A DNA stretch of 64,000 bases from Candidatus Thioglobus pontius (lineage in GTDB: Bacteria; Pseudomonadota; Gammaproteobacteria; PS1; Pseudothioglobaceae). Where the stretch lies: the NCBI GenBank assembly GCA_014384345.1, contig JACNGB010000049.1, forward strand, positions 16,742 to 80,741. Reading direction: 5' to 3'. Below, in pieces: positions 51,846 to 63,163 of the stretch. The number at the start of each line of letters is the position of its first letter. Position 1 is the first letter of the stretch. Under the pieces are notes generated by a model that saw only the letters and a list, made by a program, of their open reading frames with translations, made no database searches and had not been told where the DNA came from. A program made the position numbers and the translations under genes.

Positions 51846-54443
51846 TTATAATAGACCATTGACTGAAGTGAGAGCTTCAGTTAGCTTAGACGGATCTGTG
51901 CCACCGCCCTGAGCCATATCTGGCCTACCACCACCTTTGCCACCCACTTGCTGAGCAACATGGTTAAGAATCTTCCCTGCTTGATATTGCTTAGTTAAAT
52001 CTTTAGTTACACCAGCCACTAACGACACCTTGTCACCACTCACTGCGGCCAGCACCACAACGGCAGATCCTAGCTTGTCTTTTAGCTTGTCAGCAATATC
52101 GCGCAGATCTTTGCCGCTCACGCCATCAACCACAGTAGCAAGCAATTTAACCCCATTAACATCTTGCGCTTGATTAACTAAATCATCACCTTGGTTACTG
52201 GCCAACTGCTTTTGAAATGTAGCAATCTGCTTTTCTAATTCTTTTTGCTGTTTAATCAGTTGCGCTACTTTCTCTACGGCTTGCGCATTGCTCGATTTAG
52301 TCATTTGCGCAATTTCACTCAAACTGTCTTCAGTTTGCTTATCAAACTGATAAGCGTCATAGCCGGTCATTGCTTCAATACGACGCACGCCAGCAGCAAT
52401 ACCACCTTCTGAGGTAATTCTAAACAAACCAATATCGCCCAATTGATTAACGTGTGTACCGCCACAAAGCTCCACTGAAAAATCACCCTTGCCCATGCTT
52501 AATACGCGTACCGTATCGCCATATTTTTCACCAAACAGTGCCATGGCACCTTTCTTTTTGGCAGTTTCAATATCGGTTACATCCGTATGAACAATTGAAT
52601 TCCCTAAGATGCGACGGTTAACCATCGCTTCAATCTTATCTAGATCCGCTTTAGCAATCACCTCATCATGAGAGAAATCAAAACGTAATTTATCACCATC
52701 TACCAACGAGCCCTTCTGGGTAACCGTTTCACCCAAAACACCACGAAGCGCAGCATGCAATAAGTGTGTTGCTGAGTGATTTCGAGCGATACGCTTACGC
52801 CTACGCGCATCAACTTTAGCTTCAAGCACAACACCGACTTTAATCACGCCACTTAGTGCAATACCATGATGCTCAAATGCACCTGTTTTTTGTTTTTGCG
52901 TATTGGTAACTTCAAATTCAACACCTTTCGCGCTCAATGTGCCACTGTCGCCCACCTGGCCACCTGACTCGCCATAAAAACTAGATTGCGCCAATACAAT
53001 AATGCCGTGATCGCCCGCTTCAATCGAATCAACCAATTCGCCATTTTTAATCAACGCTTGCACTGATGAGTTATTTTCTAATTGCTCATAGCCTAAAAAT
53101 TCTGTCACCTCACCAACATCAACACCTTTTTGTGTGGTTTTAAAATCACCGGCTGAACGCGCTCTGTCACGTTGTTTGGTCATTTCTGCTTCAAAGCCTG
53201 GCATGTCAATGGTGAGGCTACGCTCACGAGCAACATCAGCCGTTAAATCAACTGGGAAACCGTAAGTATCATAAAGCTTAAACACGGTTTCGCCGTCAAT
53301 TTCACTGCCTGTTAGATCGGCAATTGCAGCTTCTAAAATACCCATACCCTGGTCTAGTGTTTGCGCAAAGCGCTCTTCTTCACGTTTCAAGACTTTTTCA
53401 ACATTCGCTAAAGATTTCTTAAGCTCTGGATAAGCCTCTTTAAACTCTAATGCCAATACCGGCGCCAAACGATAGAAGAACGTTTTCTCAATACCAATTT
53501 TATGACCGTGGCGAATCGCACGACGAATAATACGGCGCAGTACATACCCACGTCCTTCGTTTGATGGAATCACGCCATCAACAATCATAAAGGCCGTTGA
53601 GCGAATATGATCAGCAATCACACGAACTGAAGCGTTATCAGTTTTAATACCCGCCTCTTTAGGGGTTAGCTCAACCACTGCTTTAGTTAGACTGTTAAAG
53701 CCATCGGTATCGTAGTTATTGTTTTCATGTTGTAATACAGCGGCTAAACGCTCAAGTCCCATACCGGTATCCACACAAGGTGCATCAAGTGGTTTTAAAT
53801 AGCCATCTTCTTGTTTATCATACTGAGTAAACACCAAGTTCCAAATTTCAATATAGCGATCACCATCTTCATCCGCGTGTCCTGGCGGACCACCAGCAAT
53901 CTCTTCACCATGATCATAAAAAATTTCACTCGATGGCCCACACGGGCCGGTATCACCCATTTGCCAAAAGTTATCTTTAGCGCCACAACGAGAGATACGA
54001 TTTTTAGGAAAACCAATTTCATTTACCCAAATAGCTTCAGCTTCATCATCTTCTTCAAAGACACTGACCCAAAGTTTTTCCTTAGGCAGGCCAAGCTCTA
54101 CTGTTAAAAATTCCCAGGCATATTGAATAGCTTCACGTTTGAAATAATCACCAAACGAGAAATTGCCCAGCATCTCAAAAAAAGTATGGTGGCGCGCGGT
54201 ATAGCCGACATTTTCAAGATCGTTATGCTTGCCACCAGCACGCACACAACGCTGACAACTGACTGCACGTGTGTATGGGCGCTTTTCTACACCACTAAAC
54301 ACATCCTTAAACGGCACCATTCCAGCATTTACAAATAACAAGGTTTTGTCATTATGCGGAATAAGTGACGAGCTCTTTTCAACGGTATGGCCTTTTGAGG
54401 CGTAAAAATCTAAGAATTTTTGTCTAATTTGTGCAGTTTTCAT
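51846..54443 (-). CDS. alaS: Alanyl-tRNA synthetase
   Basis: [44 protein letters not shown]; 865 aa; C-terminal [15 protein letters not shown]. Confidence 0.98.
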   Translation of the reverse strand: MKTAQIRQKFLDFYASKGHTVEKSSSLIPHNDKTLLFVNAGMVPFKDVFSGVEKRPYTRAVSCQRCVRAGGKHNDLENVGYTARHHTFFEMLGNFSFGDYFKREAIQYAWEFLTVELGLPKEKLWVSVFEEDDEAEAIWVNEIGFPKNRISRCGAKDNFWQMGDTGPCGPSSEIFYDHGEEIAGGPPGHADEDGDRYIEIWNLVFTQYDKQEDGYLKPLDAPCVDTGMGLERLAAVLQHENNNYDTDGFNSLTKAVVELTPKEAGIKTDNASVRVIADHIRSTAFMIVDGVIPSNEGRGYVLRRIIRRAIRHGHKIGIEKTFFYRLAPVLALEFKEAYPELKKSLANVEKVLKREEERFAQTLDQGMGILEAAIADLTGSEIDGETVFKLYDTYGFPVDLTADVARERSLTIDMPGFEAEMTKQRDRARSAGDFKTTQKGVDVGEVTEFLGYEQLENNSSVQALIKNGELVDSIEAGDHGIIVLAQSSFYGESGGQVGDSGTLSAKGVEFEVTNTQKQKTGAFEHHGIALSGVIKVGVVLEAKVDARRRKRIARNHSATHLLHAALRGVLGETVTQKGSLVDGDKLRFDFSHDEVIAKADLDKIEAMVNRRILGNSIVHTDVTDIETAKKKGAMALFGEKYGDTVRVLSMGKGDFSVELCGGTHVNQLGDIGLFRITSEGGIAAGVRRIEAMTGYDAYQFDKQTEDSLSEIAQMTKSSNAQAVEKVAQLIKQQKELEKQIATFQKQLASNQGDDLVNQAQDVNGVKLLATVVDGVSGKDLRDIADKLKDKLGSAVVVLAAVSGDKVSLVAGVTKDLTKQYQAGKILNHVAQQVGGKGGGRPDMAQGGGTDPSKLTEALTSVNGLL

Positions 54444-54494
54444 GCGCGTAAAACATTGTATAAAAAGGCTTTATTATACTGATTAACTCACTAC

Positions 54495-55106
54495 TTAGAC
54501 GATAAGCGAGGTATCGCCAGCTCCTTGTCGGATAATTTCAACCTGTCCAGAAGTTAGGTTAATTACCGTGGTTGGCTGTGGCGGACAATAGCCATCATCA
54601 ACAATCACATCGACTAATTTTTCAACCGCATCACGCACGTCATCAATATCGTAAAATTCACATCCGGGCAATATCAGTGACACACTCATCAATGGCTCAT
54701 CAAGTGAGGCTAGCAAGGCTTGCACCACACCGTGTTCAGAAATACGCAGCCCAATGGTTTTTTTCTTATCATGCAACAGACGCTTAGGCACATCTCGTGT
54801 ACCTTCCAGGATAAATGTATAAGGACCAGGTAAAATTTTCTTTAGTAGGCGAAAGGCATTATTATCTAATTTGGCGTACTCACCAATATGCGCCAAATCA
54901 CGCATCATCAAGGTGAAATCATGGCGCTTCGAGAGTTGTCTAATTTGACGAATGCGCTCCAATCCAGCTTTATTACCCAAAGCTGTGCCAAGTGCATAGC
55001 CTGAATCTGTTGGATAAACAATAACACCACCAGATTTAAGCTCGCTCACCACTTGATCAATTAAGCGTTGCTGAGGGTTTTGTGGGTGAATTTTCAATAG
55101 TTTCAT
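54495..55106 (-). CDS. YciO/Sua5-YrdC family protein (start MKLLKIHPQ)
   Basis: VSELKSGGVIVYPTDSGYALG, RHDFTLMMRDL. Confidence 0.9.
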   Translation of the reverse strand: MKLLKIHPQNPQQRLIDQVVSELKSGGVIVYPTDSGYALGTALGNKAGLERIRQIRQLSKRHDFTLMMRDLAHIGEYAKLDNNAFRLLKKILPGPYTFILEGTRDVPKRLLHDKKKTIGLRISEHGVVQALLASLDEPLMSVSLILPGCEFYDIDDVRDAVEKLVDVIVDDGYCPPQPTTVINLTSGQVEIIRQGAGDTSLIV

Positions 55107-55108
55107 TA

Positions 55109-55933
55109 CTACCAATTTCTCCATATTGTAGTTTCTGGATTGGGCATTTCTAGTAGTTTTCCAATCACCACACGTTGGTTTGGCCAGCCATGATAATCAG
55201 AACCCTGAGAAGATAATAAATTAAACTCCTTTGCCCATTGGCCCACTAACGTTATTTCATCAGCACTACTAGATCCTGTAACTACTTCAACACCATCTAA
55301 TCCCGCGCCAGCCAAATGGCTCAATAGTCGTTTAACTTTTGTATTGGTCATATGATAACGCAACGGGTGCGCTAAAACAGCTTGACCGCCTGCCGCATGT
55401 ATCCAAGAAATTACCTCATCATACTCAGCCCACTTGCCACCCACGCCGCCGGGTTTTTTACCGGTTAAAAAACGCTTAAACACGCTACGCATATCTTTGC
55501 ACACACCTTCTTGAACCAACATTTGAGCAAAATGTGTTCGAGTAATCATGTCGGTTTTAGCGATAGCCTGAGTTTTTTCCATGGCATTAAACACACCGGC
55601 ACCACCCAAACCTCGCGCTATCTTCTCGGCGCGAACTCGTCGAAATTCTTGATGCCGCTTAAGCCCATCTTGGAGTGTTGCATTATTAATATCAACCCCC
55701 AAACCCACGATATGAACCGTCATATTACTCCACATGGCTGACACCTCAACACCATGGATTAGTCTTAAACCGACCTTATCTGCCTGTTGTTGCGCCTCGA
55801 TCAATCCATCAGTCGTATCGTGGTCAGTTAGTGCAAATATATCACACTCCTGCGCTTTGGCTAAATTGACCACTTCAGTGGGTGATAGAACACCGTCAGA
55901 ATAATAAGAATGGTTATGCAAATCAATAATCAT
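55109..55933 (-). CDS. PHP domain phosphoesterase (RNase AM/YciV-like)
   Basis: IDLHNHSYYSDGVLSPTEVV, ALTDHDTTDGL, QGSDYHGW. Confidence 0.9.
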   Translation of the reverse strand: MIIDLHNHSYYSDGVLSPTEVVNLAKAQECDIFALTDHDTTDGLIEAQQQADKVGLRLIHGVEVSAMWSNMTVHIVGLGVDINNATLQDGLKRHQEFRRVRAEKIARGLGGAGVFNAMEKTQAIAKTDMITRTHFAQMLVQEGVCKDMRSVFKRFLTGKKPGGVGGKWAEYDEVISWIHAAGGQAVLAHPLRYHMTNTKVKRLLSHLAGAGLDGVEVVTGSSSADEITLVGQWAKEFNLLSSQGSDYHGWPNQRVVIGKLLEMPNPETTIWRNW

Positions 55934-56187
55934 TATTTATATACATTTTTACGATGTTTGACTTTAACGATAATAATCATTAATTTATTTTCAATAATCT
56001 CATACAACACTCGATAATCTCCCGCCCTTAATCGATAATAAGGTGACAAATCCCCTACTAATTTCTTTCCCAAATATGGATTTTCAACGAGTTTGGTTTT
56101 TATTGCAATTAATATTTTTGCACGCCAATTGTGATCAATTTTCTTTAGATCCTTAACAACCTTATCATCGATCAATAACTTATACAT
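55933..56187 (-). CDS. RelE/ParE-type toxin
   Basis: KLIDDKVVKDLKKIDHNW...YYRLRAGDYRVLYEIIENKLMIIIVKVKHRKNVY. Confidence 0.9.
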   Translation of the reverse strand: MYKLLIDDKVVKDLKKIDHNWRAKILIAIKTKLVENPYLGKKLVGDLSPYYRLRAGDYRVLYEIIENKLMIIIVKVKHRKNVYK

Positions 56188-56389
56188 TTAATGCTTTTTC
56201 TAATTCCTCGACGCTAATTAAGTTTCTAGAACTATCTTGAGAGCGGCTCTGCACTTCATAATAATCAACCATATCATCTAAATAATTTTCCAAAGCTTCT
56301 TTTACAAAAAAGCTTTTAGGGCGCTTAGTAGCGTCTGCTAATCCATCTAATTTAGATTGCATTTCCTCATTAAGTCTGACAGACAACAT
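56180..56389 (-). CDS. RHH (RelB/StbD-like) antitoxin
   Basis: MLSVRLNEEMQSKLDGLADATKRPKSFFVKEALENYLDDM; overlaps the toxin start. Confidence 0.88.
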   Translation of the reverse strand: MLSVRLNEEMQSKLDGLADATKRPKSFFVKEALENYLDDMVDYYEVQSRSQDSSRNLISVEELEKALNV

Positions 56390-56522
56390 ATTTAACTCCT
56401 AATTTATTTTGTATTATATGTATGACAAGTATAACACTCTTAATAGAGCCAGATAACAAGATTTCGGAAAAGTCTTCAAAAAGCAAAAAAAAAAAACGAT
56501 TTTAAGTTTATAATGAGCCACT

Positions 56523-56996
56523 ATGAAAAAATGGTACTTACTCAAAACCAAACCTCAACAAGAGGCGATTGCTACACTTAATCTAACTAATCAAGGCTTT
56601 GAAGTGTTTCTCCCAAAAGCCGTAATTAAAAACAAAACCCAAGCGCTATTTCCAGGGTATTTATTCATTGAACTTGATGATAAAGCCCAGAATTGGGCGT
56701 CGATTCGCTCTACCAAAGGGGTAGCCAACTTTGTTAGATTCGGCTTAAGTTTTGCCAAAGTGCCTAATCAAATCATTAATCTGATTAGAATCCAACAACA
56801 GCAAACCATTGAAAAATTGATTAACATTTGCTCACATCAAAAAGGTGATGCGATTGAAATTCAAAGTGGCGCTTTTAAAGGTCAACAGGCTATTTTTCAA
56901 AACTATAGTGCCCAAGATCGAATTATTGTACTGCTTAAACTTATTGGTCAACAACAAGCGATAAGTCTAAAAGAAAAAGAAGTTGTTGCAGTCTAG
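56523..56996 (+). CDS. rfaH: Transcription/translation regulator RfaH (NusG paralog)
   Basis: KKWYLLKTKPQQEAIATLNLTNQGFEVFLPKA...LFPGYLFIEL...GVANFVRFG. Confidence 0.9.
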   Translation: MKKWYLLKTKPQQEAIATLNLTNQGFEVFLPKAVIKNKTQALFPGYLFIELDDKAQNWASIRSTKGVANFVRFGLSFAKVPNQIINLIRIQQQQTIEKLINICSHQKGDAIEIQSGAFKGQQAIFQNYSAQDRIIVLLKLIGQQQAISLKEKEVVAV

Positions 56997-57055
56997 ACCA
57001 CTAGCAACCATACAAAGTTTATAATTCCACCAAATCTTAACAATAAATAAATCTT

Positions 57056-58909
57056 ATGTGTGGAATCGTTGGCGGTATTTGCAATAATAACATCACACCC
57101 ATCCTTGTCGATGGATTAAAAAAACTTGAATATCGCGGTTATGATTCTGCTGGCGTAGCGGTTTTGTCAAAAGACAATCAGCTCAATCGCGCCAGAGCGG
57201 TCGGTAAAGTGGTTAATCTTGAAAATAACATCAAAGAAAAATCCACGCCACTAGACGGCACGATTGGTATCGCTCATACTCGTTGGGCGACGCATGGTGA
57301 ACCCTCTTCTTGCAACGCACACCCACATATTTGCAATCACAGCGTTAGCGTGGTGCATAACGGTATTATTGAGAACTTTCTTGAATTAAAAACCGAACAG
57401 CAAACACAAGGTTACAGATTCACTTCAGATACTGATACTGAAGTAATCGCCCACGCCATTCACCAAGCTTTAGAAACTAGCAACACCTTGCTTGAAGCCA
57501 CACAAAAAGCAATTACTACTTTTGAAGGGGCTTATGGTGTTGGTGTTATCTCACCCAAAGACCCAGGTCGTATCATTGCTGCGCGCAGTGGCTCACCTTT
57601 AGTGATTGGTGTAAGCGATAAAGGTAATTTTATTGCTTCTGATCAAATGGCATTGCTAGATATCACCAAAGATTTTATCTTTTTAGAAGAAGGTGATATT
57701 GCCGATATTACTCTCAATAAGGTCACTATTTATGACAAAGATGGCAAACAAGTAGAACGAGCAATTAAAACCTCAAATCTTAAATCTGGTCAAACCTCTA
57801 AGCGTGGCTACGACCACTACATGCTTAAAGAAATCTTTGAGCAACCACAAGCCATTCGTGATACGTTAGAATCTCGTGTCACCAAAGATACAGTGTTATC
57901 ATCCGCTTTTGGTCACAAGGCGGCAGAGATCTTTAAAAACACCAAACACATTCAAATTATTGCCTGCGGCACTAGTTATAATGCTGGCTTAGTGGCTAAA
58001 TATTGGCTAGAAGACATTGCCAAAATCCCCACTCACATTGAAGTGGCGAGTGAGTATCGCTATCGCAATCCAATTATTCTAGACAATACACTGTTTATTA
58101 CCATCTCTCAAAGTGGTGAAACAGCGGACACATTAGAAGCGCTAAAAGCCGTTAAAAAACGCAGTAAAGATAAAAATATTCATACACTGACAATCTGTAA
58201 CTCAGCTGAGTCAAGTTTGACTCGAGAGTCAGAACTAACCTTTTTAACTCACGCCGGCCCTGAAATTGGCGTAGCCTCTACCAAAGCTTTCACCACTCAG
58301 CTAGTATCTCTCGCACTACTCTCAGTAGCAGTTGGCAGATGCCACAAGCAAGTCTCTAAACAGCAAGAGGCTAAAATTGTTGACGGGCTAAATCGCCTAC
58401 CTGGATTGATTGCAAAAACACTTGAACAAGAAGATCAAATTAAACAACTTGCCAAAACCTTTAAAAATAAATTTAATGCGCTGTTTTTAGGGCGTGGTAC
58501 TATGCATGCGATTGCTATGGAAGGCGCACTTAAACTTAAAGAAATCTCATACATCCATGCTGAGGCCTACCCCGCAGGTGAACTTAAACACGGGCCAATT
58601 GCTCTAATTGATAAAGACACACCTGTTATTGCTATTGCACCAAACGATCAATTGCTTGACAAGCTTAAATCCAACCTTCAAGAGGTTAAGTCACGCGGCT
58701 CTGAGATGATTGTCTTTGAAGACGAAGCTGCACAAGTAGCGCCAATGAAAGGCATGACTATCGTGCCCACGACAACAGATTTGGGCCGTATCACCGCACC
58801 CATTATTTTCACCATCCCGCTACAATTACTCAGCTACCACGTGGCCCTTATCAAAGGCACCGATGTAGATCAGCCGCGTAATTTGGCAAAATCAGTGACG
58901 GTTGAATAG
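57056..58909 (+). CDS. glmS: Glutamine-fructose-6-phosphate aminotransferase
   Basis: MCGIVGGICNNN, RGYDSAGVAV, HTRWATHGEPS, C-terminal DQPRNLAKSVTVE. Confidence 0.98.
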   Translation: MCGIVGGICNNNITPILVDGLKKLEYRGYDSAGVAVLSKDNQLNRARAVGKVVNLENNIKEKSTPLDGTIGIAHTRWATHGEPSSCNAHPHICNHSVSVVHNGIIENFLELKTEQQTQGYRFTSDTDTEVIAHAIHQALETSNTLLEATQKAITTFEGAYGVGVISPKDPGRIIAARSGSPLVIGVSDKGNFIASDQMALLDITKDFIFLEEGDIADITLNKVTIYDKDGKQVERAIKTSNLKSGQTSKRGYDHYMLKEIFEQPQAIRDTLESRVTKDTVLSSAFGHKAAEIFKNTKHIQIIACGTSYNAGLVAKYWLEDIAKIPTHIEVASEYRYRNPIILDNTLFITISQSGETADTLEALKAVKKRSKDKNIHTLTICNSAESSLTRESELTFLTHAGPEIGVASTKAFTTQLVSLALLSVAVGRCHKQVSKQQEAKIVDGLNRLPGLIAKTLEQEDQIKQLAKTFKNKFNALFLGRGTMHAIAMEGALKLKEISYIHAEAYPAGELKHGPIALIDKDTPVIAIAPNDQLLDKLKSNLQEVKSRGSEMIVFEDEAAQVAPMKGMTIVPTTTDLGRITAPIIFTIPLQLLSYHVALIKGTDVDQPRNLAKSVTVE

Positions 58910-58918
58910 ATTATAAAA

Positions 58919-59215
58919 CTAACTGATAAATTGCTTTATTTGGTGCATGCGTTCATGCAACACTGTCACAATACCAATATCACCACTATTTAGATATTTC
59001 CAATAGACATAATGTTTTTCGTATTGAAAATAAAAACCATCAATGCCAAAATCCGCAGGTATTGGATGAGATATAACTAAATTATTGCCAATATTGTTAA
59101 AAGATTCAAACAAACCGTTGATGTAGGCCTTGGCTTGTTTTTCTCCCCAATTTCTTACTGTGTATCGATATATTTCATCTATTTTTAACGAAGCAGAATT
59201 TTGTACGTTAATCAT
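58919..59215 (-). CDS. ParE-type toxin
   Basis: ASLKIDEIYRYTVRNWGEKQAKAYINGLFESF...YFQYEKHYVYWKYLNSGDIGIVTVLHERM. Confidence 0.9.
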   Translation of the reverse strand: MINVQNSASLKIDEIYRYTVRNWGEKQAKAYINGLFESFNNIGNNLVISHPIPADFGIDGFYFQYEKHYVYWKYLNSGDIGIVTVLHERMHQIKQFIS

Positions 59216-59224
59216 ACAATTTGC

Positions 59225-59473
59225 TTAACTGTTTCTGCTAAATATATCTTCAACACTTAATACTGAATAAGAAGAATCTGGGGTAGAGAAGGCTAACGTC
59301 AATTCTGCCTTCAACCTTTCAAAAGCTTCTTTTTCAAATCGATTTTTATCATTACGAATCAGGCTACGTACATATTCGCTTATATTTTCATAAGAACCGT
59401 TTTTGTCAACATTATTTGCAACAAAATCACTTAACTCACCACTTAGTCTGACTGTCATTGTAGTTTGAGACAC
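59225..59473 (-). CDS. ParD-type RHH antitoxin
   Basis: MTVRLSGELSDFVANNVDKNGSYENISEYVRSLIRNDKNR. Confidence 0.9.
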   Translation of the reverse strand: MSQTTMTVRLSGELSDFVANNVDKNGSYENISEYVRSLIRNDKNRFEKEAFERLKAELTLAFSTPDSSYSVLSVEDIFSRNS

Positions 59474-59552
59474 ATTAACCTCTAATCATTACTTTGTATT
59501 CATTATAATTAATATTAAATACAAAGTCAATATTCTAAGCCTTTAAAAGGAG

Positions 59553-60419
59553 TTAAATCAAGCCCTCTGATTTAGCGAAAGCGTTAGTGGCTTCAACAAA
59601 ACCTTTAACATTGCCACAGTCGTATCTAATACCTTCAAATTTATAAGCAATGACTTTACCTTGCTTGGCCAATGTCATCAGCGCATCAGTAATTTGAATT
59701 TCACCATTTTTATCTTGTTTAGTGTTTTCAAGCACATTAAATATTTGTGGCGTTAAGATGTATCTACCGATAATGGCAAGATTGGTTGGCGCTTCTTCTG
59801 GACTTGGCTTCTCAACCATAGAGCTAACCTGATAAGCATTAGTAGAACCTTTCAACAATTTGCCGTCAATCACGCCATATTTATCAACTTCAGTCATAGG
59901 TACTTCTTCAATAGCCACAATACAACAATCGGGATGCTGCACATAAAGAGCGGCCATTTGCTTAAGTATCGAATCGCCATTACTTGTACATAGGTCATCC
60001 GGTAAGATAACCGCAAATGGCTCATCACCAATCAGTGGCTTGCCCGTATAGATCGCATGACCAAGACCAAGCATTTCTTGCTGCTCAATATAGCTGAAAT
60101 CGCATTGTTCAGAAGCGTAGTTCACCTCATCAAGCAACGCCTCTTTAGCTGTACCTTTGATGCTAGTTTCAATATCAGTATGTGGTTCGAAGTGATTTTT
60201 AATGGCTTGCTTATATTTGCTAGTCACCATAGCCATGGTTGTCATGCCAGCACTCATGGCTTCTTCTACACCATATTGAATGAGTGGCTTGGTAAGAATT
60301 GGCAGCATTTCTTTTGGGATGGCTTTAGTGACAGGTAAAAAACGCGTACCGTAGCCTGCCACAGGAAACAAGCACTTATTAATTTTGATGAATGATTCAA
60401 GGTTAAACATTGATTTCAT
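59553..60419 (-). CDS. galU: UTP-glucose-1-phosphate uridylyltransferase
   Basis: KCLFPVAGYGTRFLPVTKAIPKEMLPI, MVEKPSPEEAPTNLAIIGRYIL. Confidence 0.96.
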   Translation of the reverse strand: MKSMFNLESFIKINKCLFPVAGYGTRFLPVTKAIPKEMLPILTKPLIQYGVEEAMSAGMTTMAMVTSKYKQAIKNHFEPHTDIETSIKGTAKEALLDEVNYASEQCDFSYIEQQEMLGLGHAIYTGKPLIGDEPFAVILPDDLCTSNGDSILKQMAALYVQHPDCCIVAIEEVPMTEVDKYGVIDGKLLKGSTNAYQVSSMVEKPSPEEAPTNLAIIGRYILTPQIFNVLENTKQDKNGEIQITDALMTLAKQGKVIAYKFEGIRYDCGNVKGFVEATNAFAKSEGLI

Positions 60420-60452
60420 TAGACTTTCCTTTGATAGTTATATCGCAATGGT

Positions 60453-61661
60453 TTAGTTTTTCAAACTTTCTTTAAGAATAAGCTTGCCATCTTCAACCCC
60501 AGGCTGATCATAAGTGTTAATTTGCAAAAATTGGCCAATGGTGGACACCATAAGCTGATAACTGAACATCAACTTAGCGATATTATATTCATCCACAGTG
60601 CGAATGGTTACCACATCACATGGAATGTCTTTTTGCGCTTCTACCGATTTAATCGTGGCATCCGCTTGTTTATTAAGCAACTCATTAAAACTCAAACCAT
60701 TGACATAATCCAAGCCCAAATTTGTAAATTTATCATCGTCATCCGTAGGAATTGTGGCGTTATCTTTGAGGTCGCCCACCTTGATAAAGGTGACTGTTTT
60801 GTCACGCACACCATCCATAATTAGCTGCAAAAAACTGTGCTGATCAACCGGACCAACTAACGCTACTGGTGTCAGCGCTTGACGCGTATCATTAATATTT
60901 TTCTTGCCCAAGGATTCTGCCCAAAGCTGCACATACCACTTGTTAAAACTCTCAAGTGTTGATGAATAAGAAAACACCGCATTAATATTAAAACGCGACT
61001 TATTTTCAACCAAAAATCGCGCTTTTCTAATAATAGGCTTGTAATAAGCGCCTTGCTCAAAAAAGCTATCTGATACACGCTTACAGCCATTAAGAAGATT
61101 GTCAATATCCACACCCACCATCGCCAAAGGCACCAAGCCCACCGCACTAAACACCGAAAAACGCCCACCAACATTTTCAGGCAAATCAAAGGCTTTAATA
61201 TTGTTATCGTTAGCAAACTGAGTTAATTTACTTTTAGTTTCTGAAACAATAGTACAGTTGCTACTATTAATTTCAACCAATGAATTAAGGTATTTAAATA
61301 AACTAATGGTTTCGATAGTATCGCCAGATTTGGAAATAACCACAAATTGGGCATCCTTTAGATCAACTTTTTTTAAGCATTGTTTGATTTTAAGTGGATC
61401 AATAGTTTCTAGAAATAACAGGTCTTTCGTGTAATTACTAGAAGGCAATAAAAACTCATAAATAGCTCTTGCGCCCAAGCTAGAGCCGCCAATGCCCAAA
61501 ACAACAATATGTTTTTTATTAATGCTTTTGGCGTAATCTTTAATTTCAGCTGTATCTTGATAGGGCAAATTGTAATAGCCAATGCCTTTACGCTCAGCTA
61601 TTAGCCGCTCAAAAATCTCTGTATTGGATTTTATTTGATAGAAATTTTTGTTGTATTCCAT
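60453..61661 (-). CDS. pgi: Glucose-6-phosphate isomerase
   Basis: VVLGIGGSSLGARAIYEFL, VISKSGDTIETISLF, VGGRFSVFSAVGLVPLA, GPVDQHSFLQL. Confidence 0.94.
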   Translation of the reverse strand: MEYNKNFYQIKSNTEIFERLIAERKGIGYYNLPYQDTAEIKDYAKSINKKHIVVLGIGGSSLGARAIYEFLLPSSNYTKDLLFLETIDPLKIKQCLKKVDLKDAQFVVISKSGDTIETISLFKYLNSLVEINSSNCTIVSETKSKLTQFANDNNIKAFDLPENVGGRFSVFSAVGLVPLAMVGVDIDNLLNGCKRVSDSFFEQGAYYKPIIRKARFLVENKSRFNINAVFSYSSTLESFNKWYVQLWAESLGKKNINDTRQALTPVALVGPVDQHSFLQLIMDGVRDKTVTFIKVGDLKDNATIPTDDDDKFTNLGLDYVNGLSFNELLNKQADATIKSVEAQKDIPCDVVTIRTVDEYNIAKLMFSYQLMVSTIGQFLQINTYDQPGVEDGKLILKESLKN

Positions 61662-61765
61662 GCTAATATTAAATGTACCAGATTGAGTTGATTATACTGA
61701 ATGTTTAATTTTAAATAGGTTTTCGTTTAACATGGTGCCTATAGTAGTTTAAGAAAAAATTTACC

Positions 61766-62770
61766 ATGGTTTATAACAATATTGACTTTAATAATAAAAC
61801 AATCTTAATCACCGGTGGCGCCGGATTTATTGGCAGCAATCTAGCCTTTTATTTTCAAGACAACTATCCCAATTCACAGGTAGTGGTATTTGATTGTTTT
61901 AGAAGTGAGGCCACTTTTGCTAATGGCAACCTGCAAAGCTTTGGTCATTACAAAAATCTTATTGGATTCACTGGCGATGTGGTGTGTGGCAATATTAACA
62001 GTAAAGCCGATTTGGCATTATTAAATGATTATAAGTTTGATTATATGTTCCATCAGGCAGCAATTTCAGACACGCGTGTATACGATCAAGAAATTGTAAT
62101 GCAAACCAATGTTAATTCGTTTTATGATTTTCTTAACAAAGCTAGAGATGATGATGCAGTAATGGTATATGCAAGCTCTGCAGCTACTTATGGCAGCCTA
62201 CCTTCACCACAAACTGTCGGCAAAGAAAATCCTGAAAACCCTTATGGCTTTAGTAAATATATGATGGATCAAATTGCGTATCGCTATAGTCGTGAAAACC
62301 CAAATATGACAATTGTGGGTTTAAAATTCTTTAACGTATACGGCCCGCGCGAATACTACAAGGCAAAAACTTCCTCAATGGTGATTCAGCTTGGGCACCA
62401 AATTTTAGATGGCAAAGCACCAACTTTATTTGAAGGCTCTGATCAGATTTTGCGTGATTTTATCAACATCGAAGATGTCGTTCAAGCAAACATTAAAGCC
62501 TGTAACCCTAAAGAAAACGGCACTTATAACGTTGGCACTAGCAATCCAAGAAGCTTTCAAGACATTGCTGATATTTTACAAACTGAACTTAACACAGATT
62601 TAGGTACTGAATACATTCCCAACCCATATGATGGCTATCAAATGCATACCCAAGCTGATATTAGTACTTCACAAACTAACTTAGGCTTTGAGCCTGTTGT
62701 GAGCTTAGAAGAAGGCATTAAAGCCTATATTGCTGATATTAAACGCCTGCACGGTACTGATATTTCATAA
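61766..62770 (+). CDS. hldD: ADP-L-glycero-D-manno-heptose-6-epimerase
   Basis: ILITGGAGFIGSNLAFYFQDN, YASSAATYGSLPSP, NPYGFSKYMMD, FNVYGPREYYK. Confidence 0.93.
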   Translation: MVYNNIDFNNKTILITGGAGFIGSNLAFYFQDNYPNSQVVVFDCFRSEATFANGNLQSFGHYKNLIGFTGDVVCGNINSKADLALLNDYKFDYMFHQAAISDTRVYDQEIVMQTNVNSFYDFLNKARDDDAVMVYASSAATYGSLPSPQTVGKENPENPYGFSKYMMDQIAYRYSRENPNMTIVGLKFFNVYGPREYYKAKTSSMVIQLGHQILDGKAPTLFEGSDQILRDFINIEDVVQANIKACNPKENGTYNVGTSNPRSFQDIADILQTELNTDLGTEYIPNPYDGYQMHTQADISTSQTNLGFEPVVSLEEGIKAYIADIKRLHGTDIS

Positions 62771-62851
62771 AATACTTACTTTGATCGCCTTATAAAAGCA
62801 GAGTTAGTTACCGCGCCTAAATACCAAACAACTAAGATACTCGCTGATCTA

Positions 62852-63096
62852 CATACCTCTAAAGATCCTGCACTGATCACTAAGCATTGCACTGCTTCAG
62901 ATTATTTAATTAATGCTAATGATTACGAGCTAACAAAAAGGTGTATAGAAATTCTTGAAGGTGTTGCTCATGGTGAAACCTCAATTCTTGAAAAGCAACT
63001 GTACTCACAAGAAGAAGCTGAGAAAAAAATGGAAAAATGACTCAAGTAATTTGGACTGAACCTGCCCTATCAGAACTTACAGGGAGTATTGGTTGA
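62852..63096 (+). pseudogene. Degraded toxin-antitoxin remnant: antitoxin C-terminus (stop at 63040) plus truncated ParE-like toxin start (63037-63096)
   Basis: Frame reads ...KHCTASDYLINANDYELTKRCIEILEGVAHGETSILEKQLYSQEEAEKKMEK* then, overlapping, MTQVIWTEPALSELTGSIG*, resembling the N-terminus of ParE toxins. Confidence 0.65.
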
Positions 63097-63163
63097 TTAG
63101 CCTGCATTGTTATATTTTTACCAATGTGTTACAATTCAACAAAAGACAACATAGGGTAATAAA

